A stretch of 64,000 bases of DNA from Betaproteobacteria bacterium (GCA_016720425.1 JADKKQ010000004.1:1-64000); one strand, 5' to 3'. Positions 38,341 to 48,440 are shown, counted from the stretch's first letter. Numbers and translations are program-made. The notes: a model not told the origin generated them from the letters alone.

Positions 38341-38358
38341 GATGCCAAATTTGGCATC
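38341..38358. promoter_or_regulatory. perfect palindromic LysR operator candidate
   Basis: GATGCCAAATTTGGCATC is a perfect 18-base palindrome, 27 bases before the lysR start and 205 before the dctP start. It contains TGCCAAATTTGGCA, a standard T-N11-A LysR layout. A possible rightward promoter follows (TTGCCC...TATGAT near 38362-38386). Confidence 0.65.
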
Positions 38359-38563
38359 AGTTTGCCCCAATTCTTCATTATGATGCGCGCTGGCGACAAG
38401 CCTAGACTCGTCCTGCCTGACCGACCGCGCGACGCTGCGACCACAAAACCAAGAACGCCGGCGGCGTTCGACCCCCGTCGTTCCGGGGGCCGAGCGTCAC
38501 CGCCGTGCCAGCGCGGGTCGGGATGGACGCGACATCGCGGGACTCATTGAACCGGAGGAGTAC

Positions 38564-39586
38564 ATGCTGAAGATCACCTGGGCGGCGGGCGCCGCCATGC
38601 TCGTTGCGCTGGCCCCTGCTCACGCGCAGGAAGTCACGCTGAAGGTCCACCACTTCCTGCCGGCGGGGTCGGCGGCGAACACCATGTTCATCATGCCGTG
38701 GTGCGAGCGGATCGCGAAGGAATCCGGCAACAGGATGAAGTGCCAGATCTACCCGTCGATGCAGCTGGGGGGCACGCCGCCGCAGCTCTACGACCAGGTG
38801 AAGGACGGCGTCGTCGACGTCATCTGGACGCTGCCGGGATACACGGCGGGGCGTTTCCCGCTGGTCGAGGTGTTCGAGCTGCCGTTCATGATGCGCGAGC
38901 CGCAGGGCACCAGCAAGGCGCTGTGGGACTACGTCGAGAAGAACGCGCCGAACGAGTTCGCCGACGTCAAGCTGATCGCGACGCACGTCCACGGCCCGGG
39001 GGTGTTCCACACCACCGGCAAGCAGATCAAGTCGCTGGCCGACCTCAAGGGCATGAAGGTGCGCGCCCCGACGCGGCAGACCAACCGCTTCCTCGCCGCG
39101 CTGGGCGCCACGCCGGTGGCGATGCCGGTGCCGCAGGTCGGCGAAGCGCTGGCCAAGGGCGTCATCGACGGCGCGGTGATTCCCTGGGAAGTCGTGCCCT
39201 CGGTCAAGGTGCAGGAGCTGACCAAGTTCCACACCGAGACCGATGCCGCGGCGCCCGCCTTCTACACGTCGACGTTCATCTTCGCGATGAACAAGGCCAA
39301 GTACGCGGCGCTGCCGCCCGACCTGAAGAAGGTGATCGACGCCAACAGCGGGCAGGCGCTGTCCGGCGAGATCGGGCGCGCGTTCGCCGAGGCCGACGCC
39401 ATCGGCAAGAAGACCGCCGCCGGCAGCACGATCAACGTGATCCCGCAGGCCGAGCTCGACGCCTGGGTGAAGCTCGGACAGCCGATCGCCGACGCCTGGG
39501 TGGCCGACATCTCGGCCAAGGGCGCCAACGGCAAGCAGCTGGTCGACGATGCCCGGGCGTTGATCGCCAAGCACACGGTCCGCTGA
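38564..39586 (+). CDS. dctP: TRAP transporter substrate-binding protein
   Basis: A 340-residue periplasmic DctP-family protein that delivers an organic acid to the membrane subunits. The signal peptide ends at AHAQE (about residue 21). Family features include the KVHHFLP beginning, LADLKGMKVRAPTRQT (Arg that binds the ligand carboxylate) and GAVIPWEVVPSVK. GGAGGAG precedes the ATG. First gene of a three-gene TRAP operon controlled by the divergent LysR gene. The ligand is unknown. Confidence 0.93.
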   Translation: MLKITWAAGAAMLVALAPAHAQEVTLKVHHFLPAGSAANTMFIMPWCERIAKESGNRMKCQIYPSMQLGGTPPQLYDQVKDGVVDVIWTLPGYTAGRFPLVEVFELPFMMREPQGTSKALWDYVEKNAPNEFADVKLIATHVHGPGVFHTTGKQIKSLADLKGMKVRAPTRQTNRFLAALGATPVAMPVPQVGEALAKGVIDGAVIPWEVVPSVKVQELTKFHTETDAAAPAFYTSTFIFAMNKAKYAALPPDLKKVIDANSGQALSGEIGRAFAEADAIGKKTAAGSTINVIPQAELDAWVKLGQPIADAWVADISAKGANGKQLVDDARALIAKHTVR

Positions 39587-39593
39587 GCCGGCG

Positions 39594-40172
39594 ATGGAAC
39601 CTGCCGGCGACGCGGCAGCGCGCCTCGCTTTCGGCCCGGTGGGCCGGGGGCTGATCGCCGCCAGCAAGGCCGGGGCGATGATCGGCGGGACGATCTTCGT
39701 CGGCCTGGTGGCGATGTCGATCGTCTCGATCACCGGCCGCAAGCTGTTCTCGATGCCCGTCCCCGGGGACGTCGAGCTGCTGCAGCTGTTCGCGGCGATC
39801 GCCAGCTCGACGTTCTTCGCCTGGTGCCATCTGGTCGGCGGCGACGTCAAGGTCGACTTCTTCACCCAGCGGCTGCGTCCGTCGCTCGTGCAGTGGCTGG
39901 ACGCCGCGGGCTCGCTGCTGATCGGCTGCTTCGGCGCGCTGATCGCCTGGCGGACGGGGGCGGGCGCGCTGACGGTCAAGGCCGCGGGCGAAGAGACGAT
40001 GATCCTCGGGCTGCCGCAGTGGTGGGGGCCGGCGCTGATGGTGCCGGGCTTCGTGCTGCTGGCGCTGGTCGGCTTCTACATGGCGGGCCGGCACTTGAGC
40101 GCCGCGATCGCCGCCGGCGAAGCGGGACCCGGTCGCTCGGCGCCGAACGACGACGGGCAGGGCGGCAGATGA
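39594..40172 (+). CDS. dctQ: TRAP transporter small permease
   Basis: A 192-residue inner-membrane protein with four predicted helices, the DctQ subunit. The ITGRKLFSMPVPGDVELLQL stretch, with its charged residues between helices 1 and 2, and FFAWCHLVGGDVKVDFF are typical. Its stop overlaps the next start (ATGA). Confidence 0.9.
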   Translation: MEPAGDAAARLAFGPVGRGLIAASKAGAMIGGTIFVGLVAMSIVSITGRKLFSMPVPGDVELLQLFAAIASSTFFAWCHLVGGDVKVDFFTQRLRPSLVQWLDAAGSLLIGCFGALIAWRTGAGALTVKAAGEETMILGLPQWWGPALMVPGFVLLALVGFYMAGRHLSAAIAAGEAGPGRSAPNDDGQGGR

Positions 40173-41497
40173 GCGGCACCGCCGTCGGCCTCACCGTGTT
40201 CGGCCTGATGCTGGTGCTGATGGCCCTCCGGGTGCCCATCGGCATCGCGATGTTCGCGATGGGCGCCTCGGCCTACGTCTACCTGACCGGCGGCGAGCTC
40301 GCGCAGCTCCTCAACACACTGAAGAACCTCGCCTACGCGCGGCTCTCCAACTACGATCTCATCGTCATCCCGATGTTCCTGCTGATGGGCCAGTTCGCCA
40401 CGCACGGCGGGCTGTCCGCGGCGCTGTTCCGCTTCGTCCGCGCGTTCATGGGCCACTGGAAGGGCGGCATCGCGATGGCGGCCGTCGGCGCCTGCGCCGG
40501 CTTCGGCGCGATCTGCGGCTCGTCGCTCGCGACCGCCGCGACGATGGGTCAGGTGACGCTGCCCGAGCTGCGCCGCGCCGGGTATTCGGGCAGCCTGTCG
40601 ACCGGGGCGCTGGCCGCCGGCGGCACGCTGGGCATCATGATCCCGCCGTCGGTGCCGTTGGTCATCTACGGCATCCTGACCCAGGAGTCGATCGGCAAGC
40701 TGTTCATGGCCGCGGTGGTGCCGGGGATCATCGCGATGCTGGGCTACATGCTGGTCATCCGGCTGCTCGTCGCCTGGAAGCCGGACATCGGCCCGGCCGG
40801 CCCGCGCGTCGCGTGGCCGGACCGCTTGAAGGCGCTGGCCGAAGTGTCGCCGGTGCTGCTGATCTTCGTCGTCGTCATCGTCGGCATCTACGGCGGCTGG
40901 GCCAACCCCACCGAGGCCGCGGCGATCGGCGCCGCCGCCTGCGGGATCCTCGCCGTGCTGCGCGGCGGCATGGGCCGCGCGGGCATCGTGGCCAGCGCGC
41001 TGGGCACCGCGCAGTCGACGGCGATGATCTTCCTGGTGCTGCTCGGCGCCGACATGCTGAACGCCACGCTCGCGCTGTCGCAGATGCCGGTCGAGCTGGC
41101 TGCCTGGGTCAAGGGCAGCGGGCTGTCGCCGATCCTGGTGATGGTGATGATCCTGCTGATCTACATCCTGCTGGGTTGCGTGATGGACTCGCTGGCGATG
41201 ATCCTGCTGACCATCCCGATCTTCTATCCGATGGTGATGGGGCTCGACTTCTTCGGCCTCTCGCCCACCGACAAGTCGATCTGGTTCGGCATCCTGGCGC
41301 TGATGGTGGTGGAGATCGGCCTCGTCCATCCGCCGGTGGGCATGAACGTCTACATCATCAACCGGCTGGCCAAGGACGTCCCGCTGCAGGAGACGTTCAA
41401 GGGCGTGATGCCCTTCCTCGCGTCGGACTTCGTCCGCATCGGCCTGCTGCTGTTCTTCCCGGCGATCAGCCTGTGGCTGGTGCGCGCGGGGGCCTGA
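40169..41497 (+). CDS. dctM: TRAP transporter large permease
   Basis: A 442-residue inner-membrane DctM subunit with about twelve helices, forming the sodium-coupled transport path. Signature stretches are CAGFGAICGSSLATAATMG, GTLGIMIPPSVPLVIYG and VHPPVGMNVYIIN. The start overlaps the dctQ stop. It is the last gene of the operon and is convergent with the RND outer-membrane-factor gene 48 bases on. Confidence 0.93.
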   Translation: MSGTAVGLTVFGLMLVLMALRVPIGIAMFAMGASAYVYLTGGELAQLLNTLKNLAYARLSNYDLIVIPMFLLMGQFATHGGLSAALFRFVRAFMGHWKGGIAMAAVGACAGFGAICGSSLATAATMGQVTLPELRRAGYSGSLSTGALAAGGTLGIMIPPSVPLVIYGILTQESIGKLFMAAVVPGIIAMLGYMLVIRLLVAWKPDIGPAGPRVAWPDRLKALAEVSPVLLIFVVVIVGIYGGWANPTEAAAIGAAACGILAVLRGGMGRAGIVASALGTAQSTAMIFLVLLGADMLNATLALSQMPVELAAWVKGSGLSPILVMVMILLIYILLGCVMDSLAMILLTIPIFYPMVMGLDFFGLSPTDKSIWFGILALMVVEIGLVHPPVGMNVYIINRLAKDVPLQETFKGVMPFLASDFVRIGLLLFFPAISLWLVRAGA

Positions 41498-41545
41498 ATC
41501 CGCGGCACCTGCAGGCAGGCGGCTCGCCGCTCCCCCGCGGCGGCG

Positions 41546-42946
41546 TCACTGCCAGCCGCCACCCAGCGTCCGGTACAGCGCGACCCGGTTGACCGCCTCG
41601 ACCAGACGGATGCCGATGAGCTCCTGCTCCGCGACGTAGAGCGTCCGCTGGGCCACGAGCAGGCCGAGGTAGCTGTCGAGCCCGCCGCGATAGCGTGCTT
41701 CGGACAACTCGAAGGTCCTGGCCGAGGCCTGCACCAATTGGCGCCGCGCGTCGAGCTGCTCGGCCAGCGTGGCCCGTTCGGCCAGCACGTCGGCGACCTC
41801 GCGGAAGGCGCTCTGGATCGACTTCTCGTACTGCGCCACGGCGATCTCGCGCTGGACCTGGGATGCTTCCAGGTTCGCCGTCAGGGCGCCGGCGGTGAAG
41901 ATGGGCACGCTGATCTGGGGGGCGAAACTCCAGATGCCGGAGCCGCCGCCGAAGAGACGGTCGAGCGACGCGCTGGCCGTCCCCGCCGCCGCGGTCAAGG
42001 TGACGCGCGGGAAGAACGCCGCCCGCGCCGCACCGATGCTGGCGTTCGCGGCCCGCAATTGCCGCTCCGCCCGCAGGACGTCCGGCCGCTTGACGAGGAC
42101 CTCCGACGTCAGGCCCGCCGGCACGTCGGCCAGCTGCGCCATCGCCTCGGCGATCCTGTCCGCCTGCAGCGCGGCCGGCACCGGCGCGCCGACCACCAGC
42201 GCGAGCGCGTTCTCGTCCTGGCCGACGACGGCGGCCAGACGTGCCGCCTCGCTGCGCGCGCCCTCCATCAGCGTCCGTGCCTCGGCGACGTCCAGCGCCG
42301 ACGATCCGCCGGCCTCGAAACTGCGCCGGATCAGGTCGTGCGTGCGCTGCCGGGTCTCGTAGGTGTTCCGGGCCAGCGCGAGGCGCTCGCGGTCGGCCGC
42401 CAGCACCAGCCACGTTCGCGCCACCTCCGCCACCAGGCTGATCTGCGCACTGCGCCGTGCCTCCTCGGTCGCGAGGTACTCCTCCAGCGCCTGCTCGTTG
42501 AGGCTGCGGATGCGGCCGAAGAAGTCCAGCTCCCAGGCGTTGAAGCCGACGGTCGCGGTGTACACGTGCGTGACCGTCGACTCCCCGCTCGCCGCCAGCC
42601 GGCCCGGCAGGCGCTGGGCGTTCTCGCTGCCGGTGGCGCCGATCATCGGGTACAGGTTCGCCTGCTGGATCTGGTACTGCGCGCGCGCCCTCTCGATGTT
42701 GAGACCGGCGATGCGCAGGTCGCGGTTGTTGGCGAGGGCGACGTCGATCAGCGCGCGCAGCCGGTCGTCGCCGAAGTAGTCGCGCCACGCGACCGTGGCG
42801 AGGTCGGCGGTTCCGGCGGTGGTGGATGTCGCATTCGGAATGGCCGTGGGCACCGGCGCGGCCGGGCGCTGATACTCGGGCACCATCGTGCACGCGGCCA
42901 GCAGCGTGGCGGCCACGGCGATCGTCAGGCTACGACGGAGGCTCAC
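41546..42946 (-). CDS. RND efflux outer-membrane lipoprotein (NodT/OprM family)
   Basis: A 466-residue outer-membrane channel. The lipoprotein signal ends LLAAC, with the lipidated Cys at about residue 19. Two repeats of the TolC-type fold follow, with NRDLRIAGLNIERARAQYQIQ and ELDFFGRIRS in the first and SYLGLLVAQRTLYVAEQEL in the second. GTG 42946 is chosen (GAAGGAGATATTTCA upstream). Third gene of the leftward efflux operon; gap of 59 bases from the pump gene. Confidence 0.92.
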   Translation of the reverse strand: MSLRRSLTIAVAATLLAACTMVPEYQRPAAPVPTAIPNATSTTAGTADLATVAWRDYFGDDRLRALIDVALANNRDLRIAGLNIERARAQYQIQQANLYPMIGATGSENAQRLPGRLAASGESTVTHVYTATVGFNAWELDFFGRIRSLNEQALEEYLATEEARRSAQISLVAEVARTWLVLAADRERLALARNTYETRQRTHDLIRRSFEAGGSSALDVAEARTLMEGARSEAARLAAVVGQDENALALVVGAPVPAALQADRIAEAMAQLADVPAGLTSEVLVKRPDVLRAERQLRAANASIGAARAAFFPRVTLTAAAGTASASLDRLFGGGSGIWSFAPQISVPIFTAGALTANLEASQVQREIAVAQYEKSIQSAFREVADVLAERATLAEQLDARRQLVQASARTFELSEARYRGGLDSYLGLLVAQRTLYVAEQELIGIRLVEAVNRVALYRTLGGGWQ

Positions 42947-43005
42947 TGAAATATCTCCTTCGCGCTGCGCGCTCCGGCATTCGCCCTTGGGGCGGCCCGG
43001 CGGGC

Positions 43006-46000
43006 TCATCGCAGTGTCTCCTGCGGTGCGGCGGTGACGGCGGGGGTCGCCGCCGCGTCGGCCTTGCGCCGGAACCAGCGCCGGATCAGCACGTAGAACA
43101 GCGGCACGAACAGGATGCCCAGCGCGCTCGCGAAAATGGTTCCGCCGAGCACGCCGGTGCCGATCGCGTTCTGGCTGCCGGAGCCCGCGCCGGTGGCGAT
43201 CGCCAGGGGCAGCACGCCCAGGCCGAACGCCATCGACGTCATCAGGATCGGCCGCAGCCGCATCCGCGACGCTTCCAGCGTGGCGGCGACCGCGTCCTTG
43301 CCTTGTTCCATCAGCGCCTTGGCGAACTCGACGATCAGGATCGCGTTCTTCGCCGCGAGTCCGATCGTCGCCAGCAGCGCGACGTGGAAATAGATGTCGT
43401 TGGATAGGCCCCGGCCCCAGCTCGCGACGACCGCGCCGAGCAGGCCGATCGGCACCACCAGGATGACCGCGAACGGCAGCGACCAGCTCTCGTACAGCGC
43501 GGCGAGGCAGAGCACGACGACGAGGATGGACAGCGCGTAGAGTGCGGGCGCCTGCGAGCCGGCGCGGCGCTCCTCGAACGAGGGGCCCGTCCACTCGTAG
43601 CCGACGCCCGGCGGCAGCTTGCCGATCAGCTCCTGCACGGCGAGCATCGCGTCGCCCGACGACGTGCCCGGCGCGCCCTGTCCGAGCAGTTCGACCGACG
43701 GCGAGCCGTTGTAGCGCTCGAGCCGGGGCGAGCCGAAGCCCCAGTGCGCCGTGGTGAACGCCGACACCGGGACCATCTCGCCCTTCGCGTTGCGCACGTA
43801 CCACTTCGCCAGGTCCTCGGGCTTCATCCGCGCGTCGGCGTCGGACTGCAGGTACACCTTCTTGATCCGCCCGCGGTCGAGGAAGTCGTTGACGTAGGCG
43901 CCGCCCCAGGCGGTCGCCAGCGCGTCGTTGAGGTCGGACACCGAGACGCCCAGCGCCTGCGCCTTGGCGTGGTCGACGTCGAGGATGAACTCGGCCGTGT
44001 CTTCCTGTCCGTTCGGCCGCACGGCGACGAGGCGCTTGTCCTGCGCCGCCATGCCGAGGAACTGGTTGCGCGCGGCGACCAGCGCCTCGTGGCCGATGCC
44101 GCCGCGGTCCTGCAACTGGACGTCGAAGCCGGCGGAGAGCCCGAGCTCGGGCACCGCGGGCGGCACGAAGGCGAACACCATCCCCTCGCGGATCTGCGAC
44201 AGCGCGCGCATCCCGCGCGCCGCGACGTCCTTGGCCGCCATCCCCTTGCCCTTGCGCTGGTCCCAGTGCTTGAGCTGGACGAAGGCGAGGCCCATGTTCT
44301 GGCCGGCGCCGCCGAGGCTGAAGCCGGCGACCGTGAACAGCCCTTCGACCGCGTCCTTCTCGTCGACCAGGAAGTGCTGCTCGACCTTCCGCAGCACCTC
44401 GATCGTGCGCTCCTGCGTGGCCCCGGCCGGCAGCACCGCCTGCACGAGCACGATGCCCTGGTCCTCGTCGGGCAGGAACGCGCTCGGCATCCGCACCAGC
44501 AGCAGGCCCAGCACGGCGACTGCCGCGACGTAGATCGCGAGGAAGCGCAGCGGCCGGACGATGATCCCGTCGACGGTGAGCACGTAGCGATCGGTTCCGC
44601 GCCTGAACACGCCGTTGAACCAGTGGAAGAAGCCGTGGAACCAGCTCTTCTCCCCGTGCTCGTGGCCCCGCTCGACCGGCTTCAGCATCGTCGCGCACAG
44701 CGCGGGGGTGAGCACCAGCGCGACCAGCACCGACAGGCCCATCGCGGCGACGATGGTCACCGAGAACTGCCGGTAGATGACGCCGGTCGAGCCGCCGAAG
44801 AACGCCATCGGCACGAACACGGCGGCGAGCACGAGGCCGATCCCGATCAGCGCCCCGGTGATCTGGTCCATCGACTTCCTCGTCGCCTCCTTCGGCGGCA
44901 GGCCCTCCTCGGTCATCACCCGCTCGACGTTCTCGACGACCACGATCGCGTCGTCGACCAGGAGGCCGATCGCCAGCACCACGCCGAACATCGTCAGCGT
45001 GTTGATCGAGAAGCCGAGCGCGGCCATCACGCCGAAGGTGCCGAGCAGCACGACCGGCACGGCGATGGTCGGGATCAGCGTGGCGCGGATGTTCTGCAGG
45101 AAGAGATACATCACGAGGAAGACGAGCGCGATCGCCTCGATCAGCGTGTACACGACTTCCATGATCGAGATCTGCACGAACGGCGTGGTGTCGTAGGCGA
45201 CCACCGACTTGATGCCCGAGGGGAAGAAGCGCTCGAGCTCGGCGAGTCGCGCCTTGACCGCGGCAGCGGTCGCCAGCGCGTTGGCGTCGGGGGCGAGCTT
45301 GATGCCGATGCCGCTGGCCGGCTTGCCCTTGTAGCGGCCGGCGAAGCCGTAGTCCTCGGTGCCGATCTCGACGCGGGCGACGTCGGCCAGACGCACCTCG
45401 CCGCCCTGCGCCGACGTGCGCAGCAGGATGCGCTCGAACTGCCGGGGCGTCTGCAGCCGGCTTTGCGCGGTGATCGCCGCGGTGAAACCCTGTCCCGGCA
45501 CGGCCGGCGTGCCGCCGAGCTGCCCGGCCGAGACCTGCGCGTTCTGCGCCTGCAGCGCGACGCGGACATCGGCGGGGGTCAGCCGGTACTTGGTCAGCTT
45601 GGACGGGTCGAGCCAGATGCGCATCGCGTACTGCCCGCCGAAGATCTGCACCTCGCCCACGCCGGTGACCCGCGACAGCGGATCCTGGATGTTCGACACG
45701 AGGTAGTCGGCGAGGTCGTAGCGCGTGCGCGAGTCGTCCTCGGACACGAAGGCGAGGACCATGAGGAAGTTGCGCGCCGACTTCGCGACCTGGACGCCCT
45801 GCTGCTGCACGGCCTGCGGCAAGAGGGGCAGCGCCAGCTGCAGCTTGTTCTGCACCTGCACCTGGGCGATGTCGGGGTTGGTGCCGGCGTCGAAGGTCAG
45901 CGTCACCGACGCCCTGCCGTAGGAGTCCGACGACGAGCTCATGTACAGCAGGCGGTCGAGCCCGGTCATCTTCTGCTCGATCACCTGGGTGACCGAGTCT

Positions 46001-46173
46001 TCGACGGTCTTCGCCGACGCACCCGGGTAGAAGGCGTTGATGACGATCGCCGGCGGCGCGATCGGCGGGTACTGGGATACCGGCAGGCGCATGATCGACA
46101 ACGCGCCGGCCAGCATGATGACGATCGCGATGACCCAGGCGAAGATCGGCCGGTCGATGAAGAAGCGTGGCAT
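43006..46173 (-). CDS. RND multidrug efflux pump, HAE1 family (MexB/AcrB type)
   Basis: A 1055-residue proton-driven inner-membrane pump with twelve helices and two large periplasmic loops. The N-terminus MPRFFIDRPIFAWVIAI is canonical. The proton-relay aspartates lie in LAIGLLVDDAIVVVENV (near residue 405), and the helix-6 motif is followed by MAFFGGSTG. It ends LFVPLFYVLIRRWFRR plus a short basic tail. The subgroup (hydrophobic and amphiphilic drugs) follows from length and motif. Sits 15 bases behind the adaptor gene. Confidence 0.95.
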   Translation of the reverse strand: MPRFFIDRPIFAWVIAIVIMLAGALSIMRLPVSQYPPIAPPAIVINAFYPGASAKTVEDSVTQVIEQKMTGLDRLLYMSSSSDSYGRASVTLTFDAGTNPDIAQVQVQNKLQLALPLLPQAVQQQGVQVAKSARNFLMVLAFVSEDDSRTRYDLADYLVSNIQDPLSRVTGVGEVQIFGGQYAMRIWLDPSKLTKYRLTPADVRVALQAQNAQVSAGQLGGTPAVPGQGFTAAITAQSRLQTPRQFERILLRTSAQGGEVRLADVARVEIGTEDYGFAGRYKGKPASGIGIKLAPDANALATAAAVKARLAELERFFPSGIKSVVAYDTTPFVQISIMEVVYTLIEAIALVFLVMYLFLQNIRATLIPTIAVPVVLLGTFGVMAALGFSINTLTMFGVVLAIGLLVDDAIVVVENVERVMTEEGLPPKEATRKSMDQITGALIGIGLVLAAVFVPMAFFGGSTGVIYRQFSVTIVAAMGLSVLVALVLTPALCATMLKPVERGHEHGEKSWFHGFFHWFNGVFRRGTDRYVLTVDGIIVRPLRFLAIYVAAVAVLGLLLVRMPSAFLPDEDQGIVLVQAVLPAGATQERTIEVLRKVEQHFLVDEKDAVEGLFTVAGFSLGGAGQNMGLAFVQLKHWDQRKGKGMAAKDVAARGMRALSQIREGMVFAFVPPAVPELGLSAGFDVQLQDRGGIGHEALVAARNQFLGMAAQDKRLVAVRPNGQEDTAEFILDVDHAKAQALGVSVSDLNDALATAWGGAYVNDFLDRGRIKKVYLQSDADARMKPEDLAKWYVRNAKGEMVPVSAFTTAHWGFGSPRLERYNGSPSVELLGQGAPGTSSGDAMLAVQELIGKLPPGVGYEWTGPSFEERRAGSQAPALYALSILVVVLCLAALYESWSLPFAVILVVPIGLLGAVVASWGRGLSNDIYFHVALLATIGLAAKNAILIVEFAKALMEQGKDAVAATLEASRMRLRPILMTSMAFGLGVLPLAIATGAGSGSQNAIGTGVLGGTIFASALGILFVPLFYVLIRRWFRRKADAAATPAVTAAPQETLR

Positions 46174-46188
46174 GACGACCGCCTTTCG

Positions 46189-47469
46189 TTACTTGCCCGG
46201 CGTCGCCGTCTTGGCAGCGGGGGCCGCGGCTGCCGGCGCGGCGGCGGCGGCCGACGCCGGAGTCGCGGACGACCCGGTCGCGGCGGGCGCGGAGGTCGCC
46301 GGCGGCGTCGCGCCGGGTGCGGCGGCCGCGACCGGCTGCACCGGCATGCCGGGGCGGATCTTCTGCAGGTTGTCGACGATCACCCGGTCGCCGGCCGCCA
46401 CGCCCTTGCTGATGACCCAGGTGTCGCCCAGCGCCTGCACCGCCTCGACAGTGCGCGCTTCGACCTTGCTTTCGGCGTTGACCACCATCACCAGCGCGTT
46501 GCCGCGCGGATCGCGGCTGACGGCAGCGTGCGGCAGGACGATCGCGCCCTCGCGGCTGCCCTCGGTCAGCCGGGCGCGCACGTACATCCCCGGCAGCAGG
46601 TCGCGGCGCGGATTGGGGAACACCGCGCGCAGCGTCACGCTGCCGGTGCCCGGGTCGACCGAGGCCTCGGACAACTCGAGTCGGCCCGCGAGCGGGTACT
46701 CGGAGCCGTCCTCGAGGATCAGCCTGACCGGCAGCGTCGCGTCCTTCGACCGCTGGATCCGGCCGGCGTCGATGTCGCGCTTGATGCGCAGGATCTCGGT
46801 GCTGGACTGGGTGACGTCGACGTAGATCGGGTCGAGCTGCTGGATGGTGGCGAGCGGCGCGGCCTGGTTGGCGGTGACCAGCGCACCGGCCGTCACCGCC
46901 GAGCGCCCGATGCGACCCGAGATCGGCGCCGTGACGCGCGTGAAATCGAGGTCGATGCGCGCCTTGTCGACGGCCGCGCGGGAGACGGCAACCTCGGCGT
47001 CGGCGAGCTGCAGCGCGGCCTGCGCGTCGTCATACGCCTGCTTGCTGACGGCCTCGATCTTGATCAGGTCGGCATGGCGCAGCGCCTTCACCCGCGCCGC
47101 TTCACGATTCGCCTCGGCCCGGGCGAGTCCGGCAACCGCGCTGTCGTGCGCCGCGGCGTAACTCGCCGGCGCAATCTGGTAGAGCGGCGCGCCCGCCTTG
47201 ACGTCGCTGCCTTCGACGAAGGCGCGCCTGGAAACGATGCCGGACACCTGCGGCCGCACTTCGGCGATCAGGTACGGCGTGGTTCGCCCCGGCAGCTGGG
47301 TGACCATCGGCACCGACTGGGCGACTGCGGTGACGATGCCGACGGGCAGCGCCGCGGCGCCGGGTCCGGGACCTGCCGCCGGCGGCTGTCCGCTGCCGCA
47401 GGAGCCGAGCAGGGCGGCGCCGCCGACGGCGGCGATCAGGCGGCACAGGGATCGATGGGGGATCTGCAT
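46189..47469 (-). CDS. RND efflux periplasmic adaptor
   Basis: A 426-residue AcrA/MexA-type membrane fusion protein. The signal ends LLGSC, a lipobox, so it is anchored in the inner membrane. The lipoyl halves (TPYLIAEVRPQVSGIV and FTRVTAPISGRIGRS), an alpha-hairpin and the beta-barrel are in order. A long Ala/Pro-rich tail (about 40 residues after residue 385) is longer than usual. First gene of the efflux operon, divergent from tetR. Confidence 0.93.
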   Translation of the reverse strand: MQIPHRSLCRLIAAVGGAALLGSCGSGQPPAAGPGPGAAALPVGIVTAVAQSVPMVTQLPGRTTPYLIAEVRPQVSGIVSRRAFVEGSDVKAGAPLYQIAPASYAAAHDSAVAGLARAEANREAARVKALRHADLIKIEAVSKQAYDDAQAALQLADAEVAVSRAAVDKARIDLDFTRVTAPISGRIGRSAVTAGALVTANQAAPLATIQQLDPIYVDVTQSSTEILRIKRDIDAGRIQRSKDATLPVRLILEDGSEYPLAGRLELSEASVDPGTGSVTLRAVFPNPRRDLLPGMYVRARLTEGSREGAIVLPHAAVSRDPRGNALVMVVNAESKVEARTVEAVQALGDTWVISKGVAAGDRVIVDNLQKIRPGMPVQPVAAAAPGATPPATSAPAATGSSATPASAAAAAPAAAAPAAKTATPGK

Positions 47470-47734
47470 GAATGCCTCGCTGTAGCCGCCCGGGGCCGCT
47501 CGCCGTGCGAAGGACGGCGGGGGCACCGACGGTGCCGGGTGGGGGTCGGCCGGAAACGGCCGGCCAACCCTGGGGTCGTGAATCGGAAGTCGCCTGGTCG
47601 CTCGCCGTGAACGAGACAAAACCATCGCGCCGTGGCGCTCAGGTTCGCCGCGGCGTGCGTTGCGGTCAAGCGCCAAGCCTCGCCGCCGGGTCCTGCTCGC
47701 TCACCGTCTGCTCGGAATCTCTGGCCCAATGCGT

Positions 47735-47758
47735 TAGAATGAACGTTCATTCTATAAT
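47735..47758. promoter_or_regulatory. TetR operator and promoter -10
   Basis: TAGAATGAACGTTCATTCTA (47735-47754) is a perfect 20-base palindrome of the AcrR/TtgR class (GAATGAACGTTCATTC). A TATAAT box (47753-47758) overlaps its right end and reads towards tetR. It lies between the divergent efflux operon and tetR, so one bound dimer could shut both. The rest of 47470-47813 holds no gene. Confidence 0.8.
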
Positions 47759-47813
47759 GAGGTACGTTGCGCCGCAACCATCGCTGCAGCGCCGATCGCC
47801 TCGGAGACTCGCG

Positions 47814-48440
47814 ATGTGCGCCACCGCTACCCCGCCCGCTGCCGTTCCTCGTGCCGAGACTCGCCGGGCGCAGATCCTCGCTGCGGCGGCCACGTGCTTT
47901 CGCCGCCACGGGTTCCACGGTGCCAGCGTCGCGGCGATCGCGACGGCCTCCGGGATGAGCGTGGGCCACATCTACCACTACTTCGAGAACAAGGAGGCGA
48001 TCATCGCCGGGATCGTCGCCGGGGACCTCGAGCGGTTTCGCGACCTCTCGGCCCAGCTGCGCTCGGCACCGGACGTGCTGGACGCGCTGCTCGGCGCGGT
48101 CGCCGACGGCGTCCAGCGCGCCGTCGACCCGGACGCCGCGGCGCTCAAGGTCGAGATCGCGGCGGAAGCTTCGCGCAACGACCGGGTCGCGCGGATCGTG
48201 CGCACCGCCGACAGCCAGGCGATGGCGGGTCTCGCCGACCTGCTCGCCGCGATTCGCCGCGACAACGGCCGCGACGATGCGGTCGCCGCCGATCTGGCGG
48301 AAATCGTCGCGGCGCTGATCGACGGGTTGATGCTGCGGCGCATCCGCAATCCCGAGCTCGACGCCGAGGCTGCCGTGCGCATGGTCCGGCGCGTCATCCG
48401 CTGCCTCGTCGACGAGCGCGCGCCAGGATCCGGGCCGTGA
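47814..48440 (+). CDS. TetR-family repressor of the efflux operon
   Basis: A 208-residue regulator. The N-terminal helix-turn-helix (about 15-62) has RRAQILAAAATCFRRHGFHG and the recognition helix SVGHIYHYFENKEAI. The C-terminal ligand domain is helical and has a TetR_C_6-like end. ATG 47814 follows CGGAG. Frames open further upstream run through the operator. Divergent from the RND operon, so a local repressor. Confidence 0.92.
   Translation: MCATATPPAAVPRAETRRAQILAAAATCFRRHGFHGASVAAIATASGMSVGHIYHYFENKEAIIAGIVAGDLERFRDLSAQLRSAPDVLDALLGAVADGVQRAVDPDAAALKVEIAAEASRNDRVARIVRTADSQAMAGLADLLAAIRRDNGRDDAVAADLAEIVAALIDGLMLRRIRNPELDAEAAVRMVRRVIRCLVDERAPGSGP

Noticed and set aside
43744..47610. 1288-residue plus-strand open frame
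   Set aside because: It lies antisense to the RND pump and adaptor genes, is rich in His, Arg, Asp and Gln with no domain, and is a GC-driven shadow frame.
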